Of a stretch of 34,008 nt of DNA, positions 22,017 through 28,266 are shown piece after piece. The notes under the pieces were generated by a model that was given only the letters and a program-made list of their open reading frames with translations, ran no database searches and was not told the DNA's origin. The position numbers and the translations under genes were made by a program. Each line of letters opens with the position of its first letter. Position 1 is the first letter of the stretch. Source of the DNA: Candidatus Wolfebacteria bacterium RIFCSPLOWO2_01_FULL_47_17b (GTDB taxonomy: Bacteria; Patescibacteriota; Minisyncoccia; UBA6257; JAGOQP01); the NCBI GenBank assembly GCA_001793865.1, contig MGIS01000023.1:136573-170580 (forward strand). Direction: 5' to 3'.

Positions 22017-22174
22017 TGCGCCCATGAAGAGTCGAACTTCAATTATCCCGATATATGCCATTTGTGCGTCTGAGAGGAGTCGAACCCCTATTACGGGATC
22101 CGCAATCCCGCGTCCTATCCATTGAACGACAGACGCATATCATCGGGACGTCCTATCCATTGAACGATGGGCGC
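22017..22174 (-). tRNA. Outer tRNA split by a nested tRNA; predicted anticodon GAT (Ile) if the insert is removed
   Basis: 5' half 22174-22137: acceptor GCGCCCA, TC, D-arm GTTC-AATGGATA-GGAC, G, anticodon stem TCCCG, loop ATGATAT. 3' half 22050-22017: CGGGA, TAAT, T-arm TGAAG-TTCGACT-CTTCA, acceptor TGGGCGC, A73. All stems pair perfectly. The halves sum to 72 nt, exactly the length of the inner tRNA. The 86-nt insert (22051-22136) follows the loop and is flanked by ATAT on both sides; removing it restores a 7-nt loop with U33 and A37. C4-G69, C29-G41 and A73 agree with isoleucine identity as I recall it; A20 in the D-loop is more Arg-like. CCA is not encoded. Whether a mature tRNA forms is unknown. 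Confidence 0.7.
22065..22136 (-). tRNA. Inner tRNA-Arg(GCG), nested in the anticodon loop of the outer tRNA
   Basis: 72-nt complete cloverleaf: acceptor GCGTCTG / CAGACGC, D-arm GTTC-AATGGATA-GGAC, anticodon stem CGGGA / TCCCG with loop TTGCGGA (anticodon GCG, G37), variable TAAT, T-arm AGGGG-TTCGACT-CCTCT, A73. C35 and A20 are bacterial arginine identity elements. The 19-nt stretch TCGTTCAATGGATAGGACG is identical in the outer tRNA, and the T-loop and variable region are also shared, so the two are paralogues. Both have the same 3' trailer start (CAAA). CCA is not encoded. It has no promoter of its own and depends on the outer transcript. Confidence 0.9.
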
Positions 22175-22183
22175 AATATAGCT

Positions 22184-22212
22184 ATTTAATCATTGAATCG
22201 GTTGCATTTCAA
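22184..22212 (-). promoter_or_regulatory. Promoter of the nested tRNA transcript
   Basis: On the minus strand TTGAAA (22212-22207), 17-bp spacer, TTAAAT (22189-22184). Predicted start about 3 nt before the outer tRNA 5' end. It overlaps the -35 of the divergent HD-gene promoter. Confidence 0.6.
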
Positions 22213-22230
22213 TACGGTATGCATTACATT
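22202..22230 (+). promoter_or_regulatory. Putative promoter of the HD phosphohydrolase gene
   Basis: TTGCAT (22202-22207), 17-bp spacer, TACATT (22225-22230). Transcription from here starts after the upstream in-frame ATG at 22193 and before GTG 22268, supporting the GTG start. Confidence 0.5.
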
Positions 22231-22267
22231 ATTGGCAGAATATCAAAACAACACAAAAGGTGAAAAA

Positions 22268-23224
22268 GTGAAGATAACAGACGGGATATACGGAACCTTT
22301 AGCATAGGCGAACCGGTGATCATTGACCTCATCAATTCTCCGGCCATGCAGCGGCTTAAGGATATCTCACAGTTGGGGATTCCGGATAGGTATTACCATC
22401 TGAAAGGATTCAGCAGATACGATCATTCCATAGGCGTATTTCTATTGCTTCGTTCACATAAAGCAAGTATTGCGGAGCAAATTGCAGGGCTTATCCACGA
22501 TATAAGCCACACTCCTTTCAGTCATGTTATTGACTGGGTAATAAACGGAAAAGGCGGAGAGGAGTTGCACCAAGATGATCGCCACGCGGAATTCCTCCAC
22601 AATTCTGAAATTCCCGGTATATTAGCCTCTTATGGTATAAGCATTGATGTTATCCTGGAAAATGATTTTGGCTTGCTTGAACGTGAAATCCCAGATATAT
22701 GTGCCGATAGGATTGATTATGCACTACGGGAATTTTCCAATGACGATGCGCACTATTGCTTGAATCATCTTACGGTACGCAACGGAAGTTTCGCGTTTGA
22801 TACTATGCGTTCGGCTCGGTTATTTGCGATTCGGTTTCTCGAGAGACAAGAGCGGAACTGGGGAAGTTACGAAGCAACTTCTCGGTATAAAAATTTTGCT
22901 GAGATGTTCCGATATGCAGTGGAATCGAACATTCTTTCAATTGAGGAGCTTTTGAACGGAAAAGAAACCGCGATCATAGAAAAGCTCGAATCAGCGGAGG
23001 ATTGGCGTATACGGCTTGCTCTTTTTAAAATGACGGCAAAAAGTCTTGATGGGCATCCAATTAGAGAAACTCCTGAAATTAAAAAATTCCGACACGTTGA
23101 CCCTCTTTTCGTATTGCACAGGAAACTGGTCCGGCTGAGTGATGCTGATCCGGGGTTCAAAGAACTACTTGAGGCCGCCCGTGAACGCAACAAAAAGGGC
23201 GTCCGTACGGCAATTATTTTCTAA
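22268..23224 (+). CDS. HD-domain phosphohydrolase (dNTPase/SAMHD1-like)
   Basis: About 318 aa from GTG 22268 (VKITDGIYGTFSIGEPVIIDLI), preceded by AAAGGTG at 5 nt spacing. HD-domain metal ligands are in order: RYDHSIGVFLLLR (H), GLIHDISHTPFSHVIDW (HD) and CADRIDYALRE (D). The N-terminal INSPAMQRLKDISQLGIPDRYYHLKGFSRYDHS layout is typical of the dGTPase/SAMHD1 branch that hydrolyses deoxynucleotides. Neighbouring genes on the other strand all concern thymidine nucleotide supply, so a role in dNTP control is plausible; substrate is not shown. Followed by a clear terminator. Confidence 0.85.
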   Translation: MKITDGIYGTFSIGEPVIIDLINSPAMQRLKDISQLGIPDRYYHLKGFSRYDHSIGVFLLLRSHKASIAEQIAGLIHDISHTPFSHVIDWVINGKGGEELHQDDRHAEFLHNSEIPGILASYGISIDVILENDFGLLEREIPDICADRIDYALREFSNDDAHYCLNHLTVRNGSFAFDTMRSARLFAIRFLERQERNWGSYEATSRYKNFAEMFRYAVESNILSIEELLNGKETAIIEKLESAEDWRIRLALFKMTAKSLDGHPIRETPEIKKFRHVDPLFVLHRKLVRLSDADPGFKELLEAARERNKKGVRTAIIF

Positions 23225-23227
23225 TAA

Positions 23228-23252
23228 AACGGCTACTTTATAAGTAGCCGTT
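23228..23252 (+). terminator. Terminator of the HD gene
   Basis: AACGGCTACTT / AAGTAGCCGTT (11 bp, loop TAT) followed by CTTTTTTAA. It overlaps the 3' end of the convergent Nudix-like remnant, whose stop is inside the stem. Confidence 0.85.
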
Positions 23253-23585
23253 CTTTTTTAATTCATCCGCGATTTTTCTGGTTGCGTCCGAGAGTTTCTC
23301 ATTTACGCAATCGAAATGCGTGAAGAATCTGCTTTCTGAAATTTCAGCCGCTGGGACGAAATCACCTTCCATATCCACAAAATACACCTTTGTCTCCACC
23401 ACATCGCCTGTGTGTGGAGCCGTGCCAGTGAATTTTCCAAAGAATTTTTTGACAAGCGTTATTTGGGTATTTGGAAGTTCTTCAATGGTACATTCCCTCA
23501 ACAAGCATTGAATGTCGTCTTCTCCTTCATTCGGCTTTCCACTCTGATGTATGCGCCATCTATGACAATCCTCATGATGGAACCT
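23238..23585 (-). pseudogene. Nudix hydrolase-like gene, N-terminally truncated or frameshifted
   Basis: The frame that stops at 23238 is open back to a TAG at 23586. It reads RWRIHQSGKPNEGEDDIQCLLRECTIEELPNTQ, a recognisable but imperfect Nudix box (G-x5-E-x7-RE, then EE one residue late). It continues VYFVDMEGDFVPAAEISESRFF to LSDATRKIADELKKNGYL, the usual C-terminal half. No start codon precedes the box in this frame; the first is TTG 23504, inside it. The coupled ATG (23575) that overlaps the upstream deaminase stop is in another frame and ends after 25 codons (MRIVIDGAYIRVESRM...). A frameshift or deletion near 23500-23570 is the simplest reading. Confidence 0.6.
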
Positions 23586-24591
23586 CTATATCAATCTTTG
23601 CATGCCGGATTTCTATATCTGCTTCTTCGAAGAGTTTTAGTCCATTATTCGGGTATACACCCTCCGGGACTACAATTGCAGAAATACCGCAACCTATGAG
23701 AAGTTTTGCGCACATGATACATGGCTCTGCGTTTATGTATACGGTTGCACCAATCAATGAGGTCCCTCCGGACATTCCGTGGTTCTGGACGGCAACATAT
23801 TCAGCATGCAGACATCCTCTATCATTTGACGTTCCACTCGGAATATTTTCTCTTTCTCGTATGCATCCCTGCTCTAAGCTGCATTCGGAGGTTCTGCGGT
23901 TGAATCCTTGGGCGATGATATTGCGATTCTTTGTAATAATGCACCCGAAACGCCTAGCTGATCCCACGTAGTTTCCCGCACCGTTTTTTATGGCGCCACG
24001 CAGGCAATCTGACAAAAACGAAGCTCTAACCGCAATCCCCATGAAGTATTCGTCCCATTTCATTTGTTCCATAAGGTACTGCTCTTCGCCTAACGGAACA
24101 TCAAAGAGCCCGGTTGATCCGAACCCGCCCGCATTTCTAGTGGTAGGAGGTAATTCATCAACTTCAATAAAGTGGGGAAGCTCCACTTTCGAAAATATAA
24201 GCTGAGCCACACGCATGTCCTTATCAATTATGAATTTTTTCTTCCCACGATTTCTAAGCAGAATACCAGCCTCCCCTCTGAAATCTGGATCAACTGTTCC
24301 TGGGGAATTTGAGAGTTCAATATCGTGTTTATTTGCGAGTCCTGATCGGGGTCACACCTGACATTCATATGATGGTGATATTGCAAAAGCCACCCCTGTG
24401 CCCACGAGCACACTCTCATCAGGATGTAGAATGTATGGCAAAGCATCATTTATCTCTTCTTTCGTTTCTTTATCTATAATGTGGTAAGCGAATACATCAT
24501 AACCAACTGCTCCATCACTTGCTCTCTTTGGTATCAGCGCTCCGGAATAGAGCTTTTTTACGCGAACGCTGTTTAAAGGCTTGATATTCAT
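23572..24591 (-). CDS. dUTPase / dCMP deaminase fusion interrupted by one in-frame TGA
   Basis: ATG 24591 has AAGGA at good spacing. Residues 1-79 are the dUTPase N-terminus (VRVKKLYSGALIPKRASDGAVGYDVFA to AISPSYECQV). A TGA at 24354-24352 follows. The same frame then continues PRSGLANKHDIEL, NSPGTVDPDFRGEAGILLRN, DMRVAQLIFSKV and NAGGFGSTG, which are dUTPase motifs 2-5 with the catalytic aspartate of VDPDFRGE. From about residue 180 a dCMP deaminase follows: FGCIITKNRNIIAQGFN, the zinc ligands of CLHAEYVAVQ and EPCIMCAKLL. Both activities yield dUMP for ThyA. The codon before PRSG is often Arg, so CGA to TGA is one route; the TGA-C context is known to be leaky. Lies between tmk and the Nudix remnant. 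Confidence 0.75.
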
Positions 24592-24672
24592 TGCTTTTGT
24601 CCTTCTATTATTTAGTTTTGGGTATTTTACTATTCTTTTTTTAATATAAATCTGATACGAAGTCAAATAAAA

Positions 24673-24690
24673 AGGAGGGTTACCCCTCCT
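24673..24690 (-). terminator. Terminator of tmk
   Basis: AGGAGGG / CCCTCCT with a 4-nt loop; on the minus strand TTTTTATTT follows. The stem overlaps the tmk stop codon. Confidence 0.75.
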
Positions 24691-25357
24691 ATGAAGCTTT
24701 GCGCACACGCAATAATTCATCAAATTTATCCCGAATCACTTCAAAGACTTCTTCGATATTTTTACTTGCGTCCACAATCATCCATGTGCCTGGGAAGAGC
24801 TCTGTTCTGCAATATTCTTTGAATCCCTCTCGCGCTTTATTATGGAAGTCTGGATCCTCGATTTCAAAGCGGTCTTTCTTTCCATTCTTTGTATTCCTCA
24901 TTTTCCCGATTTTATGATCAATATCAAGAATAAATGTAAAATCAGGTTTCAATCCGCCCGTTGCATAATTATTCAACAAACGGAATTCATCCAGCGTGCA
25001 TGCACCGCGTGTGAAATATTGATACGCGTACATAACCGCTTCGAATCGATCGCAAAGAACAATCGTATTTTCATATACATTAAGATCTTCTAATACCGGC
25101 TTAACTACTTCTTCAATGTGTTGAGCGCGATCTCCACAGAATAAAAACAGTTCGGTTTTTTTGTTAAATCCTCCTTTGTGTTTGGGATCTAGAAGAATTT
25201 TGCGGATATCAACACAAACAGGATCACCTCCGCCCGGTTCTTTGGTCGTGAACACTCTGTAGCCTTGCCCCTGCAGATACTTCCGAAGTTTTTCAATTAT
25301 CGTACTTTTCCCACCACCCTCCGGCCCATCAAACACAATAAAAAGTTTCTTCTTCAT
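24689..25357 (-). CDS. tmk: Thymidylate kinase
   Basis: Phosphorylates dTMP to dTDP, 222 aa. P-loop FIVFDGPEGGGKSTIIEKL at the N-terminus. TTKEPGGGDPVCVDIRKIL carries the substrate-binding EPGG. The DRF motif (VLCDRFEAVMYAYQYFTRG) corresponds to the usual DRY/DRF-x-x-S-x-x-AYQ. A KDRFEIEDPDFHNKAREGF lid segment and a C-terminal ASKNIEEVFEVI helix complete the fold. GGAGT lies close before the ATG. The upstream sequence shares AGTAGGGTG and an A-run plus AAAGGA with the region before the decayed gene at 28177. Confidence 0.93.
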   Translation of the reverse strand: MKKKLFIVFDGPEGGGKSTIIEKLRKYLQGQGYRVFTTKEPGGGDPVCVDIRKILLDPKHKGGFNKKTELFLFCGDRAQHIEEVVKPVLEDLNVYENTIVLCDRFEAVMYAYQYFTRGACTLDEFRLLNNYATGGLKPDFTFILDIDHKIGKMRNTKNGKKDRFEIEDPDFHNKAREGFKEYCRTELFPGTWMIVDASKNIEEVFEVIRDKFDELLRVRKAS

Positions 25358-25415
25358 TACGCACTCCTTTTTTTGTAAATTTGTCTTTTCACACCCTACT
25401 CATACAGAAGTAAAA

Positions 25416-25439
25416 AAGCAAGCCGCACATGACTTGCTT
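25416..25439 (-). terminator. Terminator of thyA
   Basis: AAGCAAG / CTTGCTT (7 bp, 10-nt loop) with TTTTT following on the minus strand, between thyA and tmk. Confidence 0.7.
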
Positions 25440-25449
25440 GAAGCAATGC

Positions 25450-26388
25450 TTATACGGCCATTCTTTGGTCGCCTGGTAATTTCTCGTGATATTTGTATCC
25501 CACGAGCTGTACATAGTCATCGATCACAGTGATCGGCTTCCTTCTGCCAGAAACAAAATCATCTTCTGTTTCTACTCGTTTAACCATCTTATCTAGTCGA
25601 AAATCATCAATTTCTTTGATTTCAGGATTGATCCAGAGAGTGGGAAATTCAAGCGGCTTGCGTTCAATCTGGGTTCGAGCAGCTTCGTAGTGGTTCTCAT
25701 ATATATGATGATCACCGAGAATATGCACAAATTCCGCAAGCGGGTATCCCGTTATATGCCCAATAAGAGATCCGAAAAGTTCGTAGCTTGGAGTATTAAA
25801 CGGAACTCCCAGAACCATATCACAGCTCCTTTGATACATCATGAAATGAATTTTTCCATCAATAATGTCGAAGTGCACCATCACATGACAGGGTGGTAAG
25901 CTAACTTTATTTGCCTGTACGGCTGCCGGATTCCAACCACAAATTATCATCCTTCTGTCATTTGGATTTGCGCGAATCATATTTATGAGCCACGCAAGCT
26001 GATTAACCTCACCGGTCGGATCCCAAGGAGATGAAAAATGAATCCATTCAACTCCATAAATTCTTCCTAGATGTCCTTTATATTCTCTATATTTCTCCCA
26101 CCATTCTGAATATGCGTTGCCATCCCATATGTGCAAACCAACTTTGTTCATTTCCCGCACATCATCTGTCGCAGCGATGAATGCGGCGAGTTCAAGTGCT
26201 ACCAGTCGGAATGGAACCGGTTTTGTTGTGACAATAGGAAATTTCCCGTTGGTAAGATCAAACCTCATTTCTCTTGCAAATTTTCTACTTGTTCGCGCTA
26301 TCACCTGTTTTCCGTCAAGTCTTGGACGACTTACGCGATCCCAGCCGTTCTTAAGTGTATCTTCTAAAATATCAAGATATTGTTTCAC
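25450..26388 (-). CDS. thyA: Thymidylate synthase (ThyA type)
   Basis: Methylates dUMP to dTMP with methylene-tetrahydrofolate, 312 aa. Start GTG 26388 with AAGGTGA 6 nt upstream. Catalytic cysteine in VSLPPCHVMVHFDI. The dUMP-binding RRMIICGWNP and QRSCDMVLGVPFNTPSYELF, and the GDHHIYENH motif, are all present. The phosphate-binding arginine loop (ARTSRKF) departs from the common RTGTGT. IYGVEW replaces the usual LGPVYGxQWR. The divergence resembles viral or plasmid-borne thymidylate synthases, though that is an impression only. Clustered with tmk and the dUTPase/dCMP deaminase. Confidence 0.95.
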   Translation of the reverse strand: MKQYLDILEDTLKNGWDRVSRPRLDGKQVIARTSRKFAREMRFDLTNGKFPIVTTKPVPFRLVALELAAFIAATDDVREMNKVGLHIWDGNAYSEWWEKYREYKGHLGRIYGVEWIHFSSPWDPTGEVNQLAWLINMIRANPNDRRMIICGWNPAAVQANKVSLPPCHVMVHFDIIDGKIHFMMYQRSCDMVLGVPFNTPSYELFGSLIGHITGYPLAEFVHILGDHHIYENHYEAARTQIERKPLEFPTLWINPEIKEIDDFRLDKMVKRVETEDDFVSGRRKPITVIDDYVQLVGYKYHEKLPGDQRMAV

Positions 26389-26471
26389 TTCTTCACCTTA
26401 TTGTTTGTTTTTGAAATGTAATTAACTGCCTTTCTTGTAACATGCGCCTGAATGCTTGTCAAAACGCCGTG

Positions 26472-26500
26472 TTGACAGCCGATGCTGAACATTCTAACCT
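26472..26500 (+). promoter_or_regulatory. Possible promoter of the ParB-like gene
   Basis: TTGACA (26472-26477), 17-bp spacer, TAACCT (26495-26500). Perfect -35, weak -10, about 50 nt before the ATG. Confidence 0.35.
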
Positions 26501-26547
26501 AAAGACAGTTGTAAAATATTTATAAACAAATAAAAGGAAATCATCTG

Positions 26548-27624
26548 ATGGAAGCGAAAAAACGTAAAGCAGACGAGCGATATCTGAATATCGCTCATAT
26601 AAACGTGCTCCCTCAGATGAGAAGGACATTTGACGGGACACAAGAACTGGCAGAGAGTATACATAGGAACGGTCTCATACATCCTGTTACGGTTGCCGAA
26701 TTAAACGATAAGGAAGCCCGCGGACATCTAAACGTCATTAATAGCGTTCAAAAAACACACGTTCGTTTTAGCAATCTTAGACCACGAAACAGAAAATTCT
26801 TGATTCTTGTCGCAGGAGAGCGGCGAATACGTGCCCACAAATATCTCCAGGAACTCTACGGAGGGTATAGGATCATTCGAACAACGGTATGCCCAAAAAT
26901 GAGCTCCGAAGATCTTATCGCGCTTCAAGGAAGCGAGAATACGAACAGATCAGTTCGGCCAGAAGAAGAGGCGATCTTCTACTACAGATTTTATAACTAT
27001 CTGAAAAAGGTCCGCGAGAAGATCACGCTTATGGAATTCGGACGCATGGTCGGAAGAAGCCCTCAGGTCATAGCAACTTCTTTGCGGTTTGCACAACTTC
27101 CCGAATACATTCAGGAATGCGTGTTTGATGGAAATCTTCAATACGGCATGGCATGTGAACTTGCCCGGCTACAGATGGCTAGTGTGACTGGCAGAAACCT
27201 GGAGGATTGGTTCATACGATCTTCTCTTCATTCACAAAATGTTTCGACGTTCAAAAATACAGTAAGCAAGTATCTGAAAAATTATTCGAGTGACCAAACT
27301 TCCCTTTTGGATATATTTGACACTGAATCGCACGAAGATCTCCTCCGGTCACAAAGGCGTAGAAGCATAGAGAAGAACACTTCCGATATGTTCTATGCAT
27401 CGAATGCTTATTTTCTGCGAATGCTATATCTTTTTGAACATCGCCTGCTTGGATTGGAAGATTCTCCATTTTCCATGAAAGGCCCGCTTGCCGTTTTCAG
27501 AAAACAGGTCGAGCTTTTTAAAAAGCTCATCCCTCATCTGGAAAAAGTTGCCGATATGCTGGAGGCAATGGCCGCCGTTGATAAAACTGAAGCACTTCTT
27601 TCCAGACTTGAAAAAGTAGCATAA
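26548..27624 (+). CDS. ParB/RepB-like nuclease-domain and HTH protein
   Basis: 358 aa. The N-terminal ParB domain has INVLPQMRRTFDGTQELAESIHRNGLIHPVTVAEL and, after an insert rich in basic residues, FLILVAGERRIRAHKYL with the GERR nucleotide-binding motif. SENTNRSVRPEEEAIFYYRF matches the post-domain linker. A helix-turn-helix follows (TLMEFGRMVGRSPQVIATSLRFAQLPEYI). The C-terminal third is helical and unrecognised. AAAGGA at 8-9 nt supports the ATG. No ParA gene is adjacent, so it is likelier an orphan regulator or plasmid/phage-derived factor than the chromosomal segregation ParB. Divergent from thyA. Confidence 0.8.
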   Translation: MEAKKRKADERYLNIAHINVLPQMRRTFDGTQELAESIHRNGLIHPVTVAELNDKEARGHLNVINSVQKTHVRFSNLRPRNRKFLILVAGERRIRAHKYLQELYGGYRIIRTTVCPKMSSEDLIALQGSENTNRSVRPEEEAIFYYRFYNYLKKVREKITLMEFGRMVGRSPQVIATSLRFAQLPEYIQECVFDGNLQYGMACELARLQMASVTGRNLEDWFIRSSLHSQNVSTFKNTVSKYLKNYSSDQTSLLDIFDTESHEDLLRSQRRRSIEKNTSDMFYASNAYFLRMLYLFEHRLLGLEDSPFSMKGPLAVFRKQVELFKKLIPHLEKVADMLEAMAAVDKTEALLSRLEKVA

Positions 27625-27625
27625 A

Positions 27626-27659
27626 AAATGCCGCCAGATAGTACATCTGCGCGGCATTT
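27626..27659. terminator. Bidirectional terminator after the ParB-like gene
   Basis: AAATGCCGC ... GCGGCATTT with an inner CAGAT / ATCTG, followed by ATTTTTTT on the plus strand and preceded by an A-run for the minus strand. Confidence 0.8.
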
Positions 27660-28177
27660 ATTTTTTTATTAGATCAGCATCATCTACAAAAAGATCTGGT
27701 GGCTTCTCTCGCTTCCCCCTCTTCTGGAGCACTCCTCTTCTGTAGTATTCCGCTGACGGCACGTTGAATTCACATGTCGCTTGCACGGGGCATTTCCCAC
27801 ATGTCTCGAAGTAGGTACGCCTTTGCGATGTTTTATCCCATGCTACTTTCCGTGGTATGAGTTCCGTCTTCCGCGCTTTGTATTCACCATGGTGCGAGTT
27901 GTTCCCCGGATGTCTTCTGCAAAGCGTCCTCGAAAGAATCCACAGCGCATCACATCGCAACGTCGCTTCTAATTTCCCCGCGCATATAATAACAAAGGCA
28001 GAAGAGGTAGCATGCGTGCTCTCGTGTTCTGAAAACCAGGCCTTTTGGCATATTTTCAATAATTTGCGGTGGCTGAGCTGTGGGAAGGTTATACGGAAAT
28101 TTTTTATGTTGGTAAGCATACATAAGCTTATCAAATACTTCATAAGCCTTTGTGCGTTTTATCACATATTTTTCCAT
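27658..28177 (-). pseudogene. Decayed gene with N-terminal and C-terminal parts in different frames
   Basis: ATG 28177 with AAAGGA starts MEKYVIKRTKAYEVFDKLMYAYQ, continues PKGLVFRTREHACYLFCLCYYMRGEIRSDVAM, and ends at TGA (27952-27950). The remaining sequence continues in another frame to TAA 27658 and ends RTYFETCGKCPVQATCEFNVPSAEYYRRG then KREKPPDLFVDD, a plausible zinc-cluster tail (CGKCPVQATC). Neither half alone looks complete. The middle may have been deleted, since little recognisable protein links the halves. Family not identified. It shares upstream motifs (AGTAGGGTG) with tmk. Confidence 0.5.
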
Positions 28178-28205
28178 TATGTATTCCTTTTTTTATTGTA
28201 AAAAA

Positions 28206-28237
28206 CTGCTTGCACCCTACTGTATTTCTGCTTGCAC
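28206..28237. promoter_or_regulatory. Direct repeat CTGCTTGCAC, 22-bp period
   Basis: CTGCTTGCAC at 28206-28215 and 28228-28237, two helical turns apart, in the spacer between the divergent decayed gene and recG. A candidate binding site for a regulator of either gene. Confidence 0.5.
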
Positions 28238-28248
28238 GTCAATGATTG

Positions 28249-28257
28249 TGCTATAGT
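28249..28257 (+). promoter_or_regulatory. Putative extended -10 promoter of recG
   Basis: TGCTATAGT (28249-28257), an extended -10 form. The ATG lies 9 nt downstream, so the mRNA would be nearly leaderless. No well-spaced -35 is visible. Confidence 0.5.
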
Positions 28258-28266
28258 TACTAATAT

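Noticed and set aside
22051-22136. Group I intron or archaeal-type tRNA intron
   Set aside because: 86 nt is too short for a group I intron, no catalytic core is visible, the insert is itself a tRNA, and the junction helix has one bulged base rather than a bulge-helix-bulge.
24352-24354. Genome-wide recoding of TGA (as in Gracilibacteria/Absconditabacteria)
   Set aside because: TGA ends eno, RT, the retropepsin-like gene and the HicB-like gene at natural protein ends, so TGA works as a stop here.
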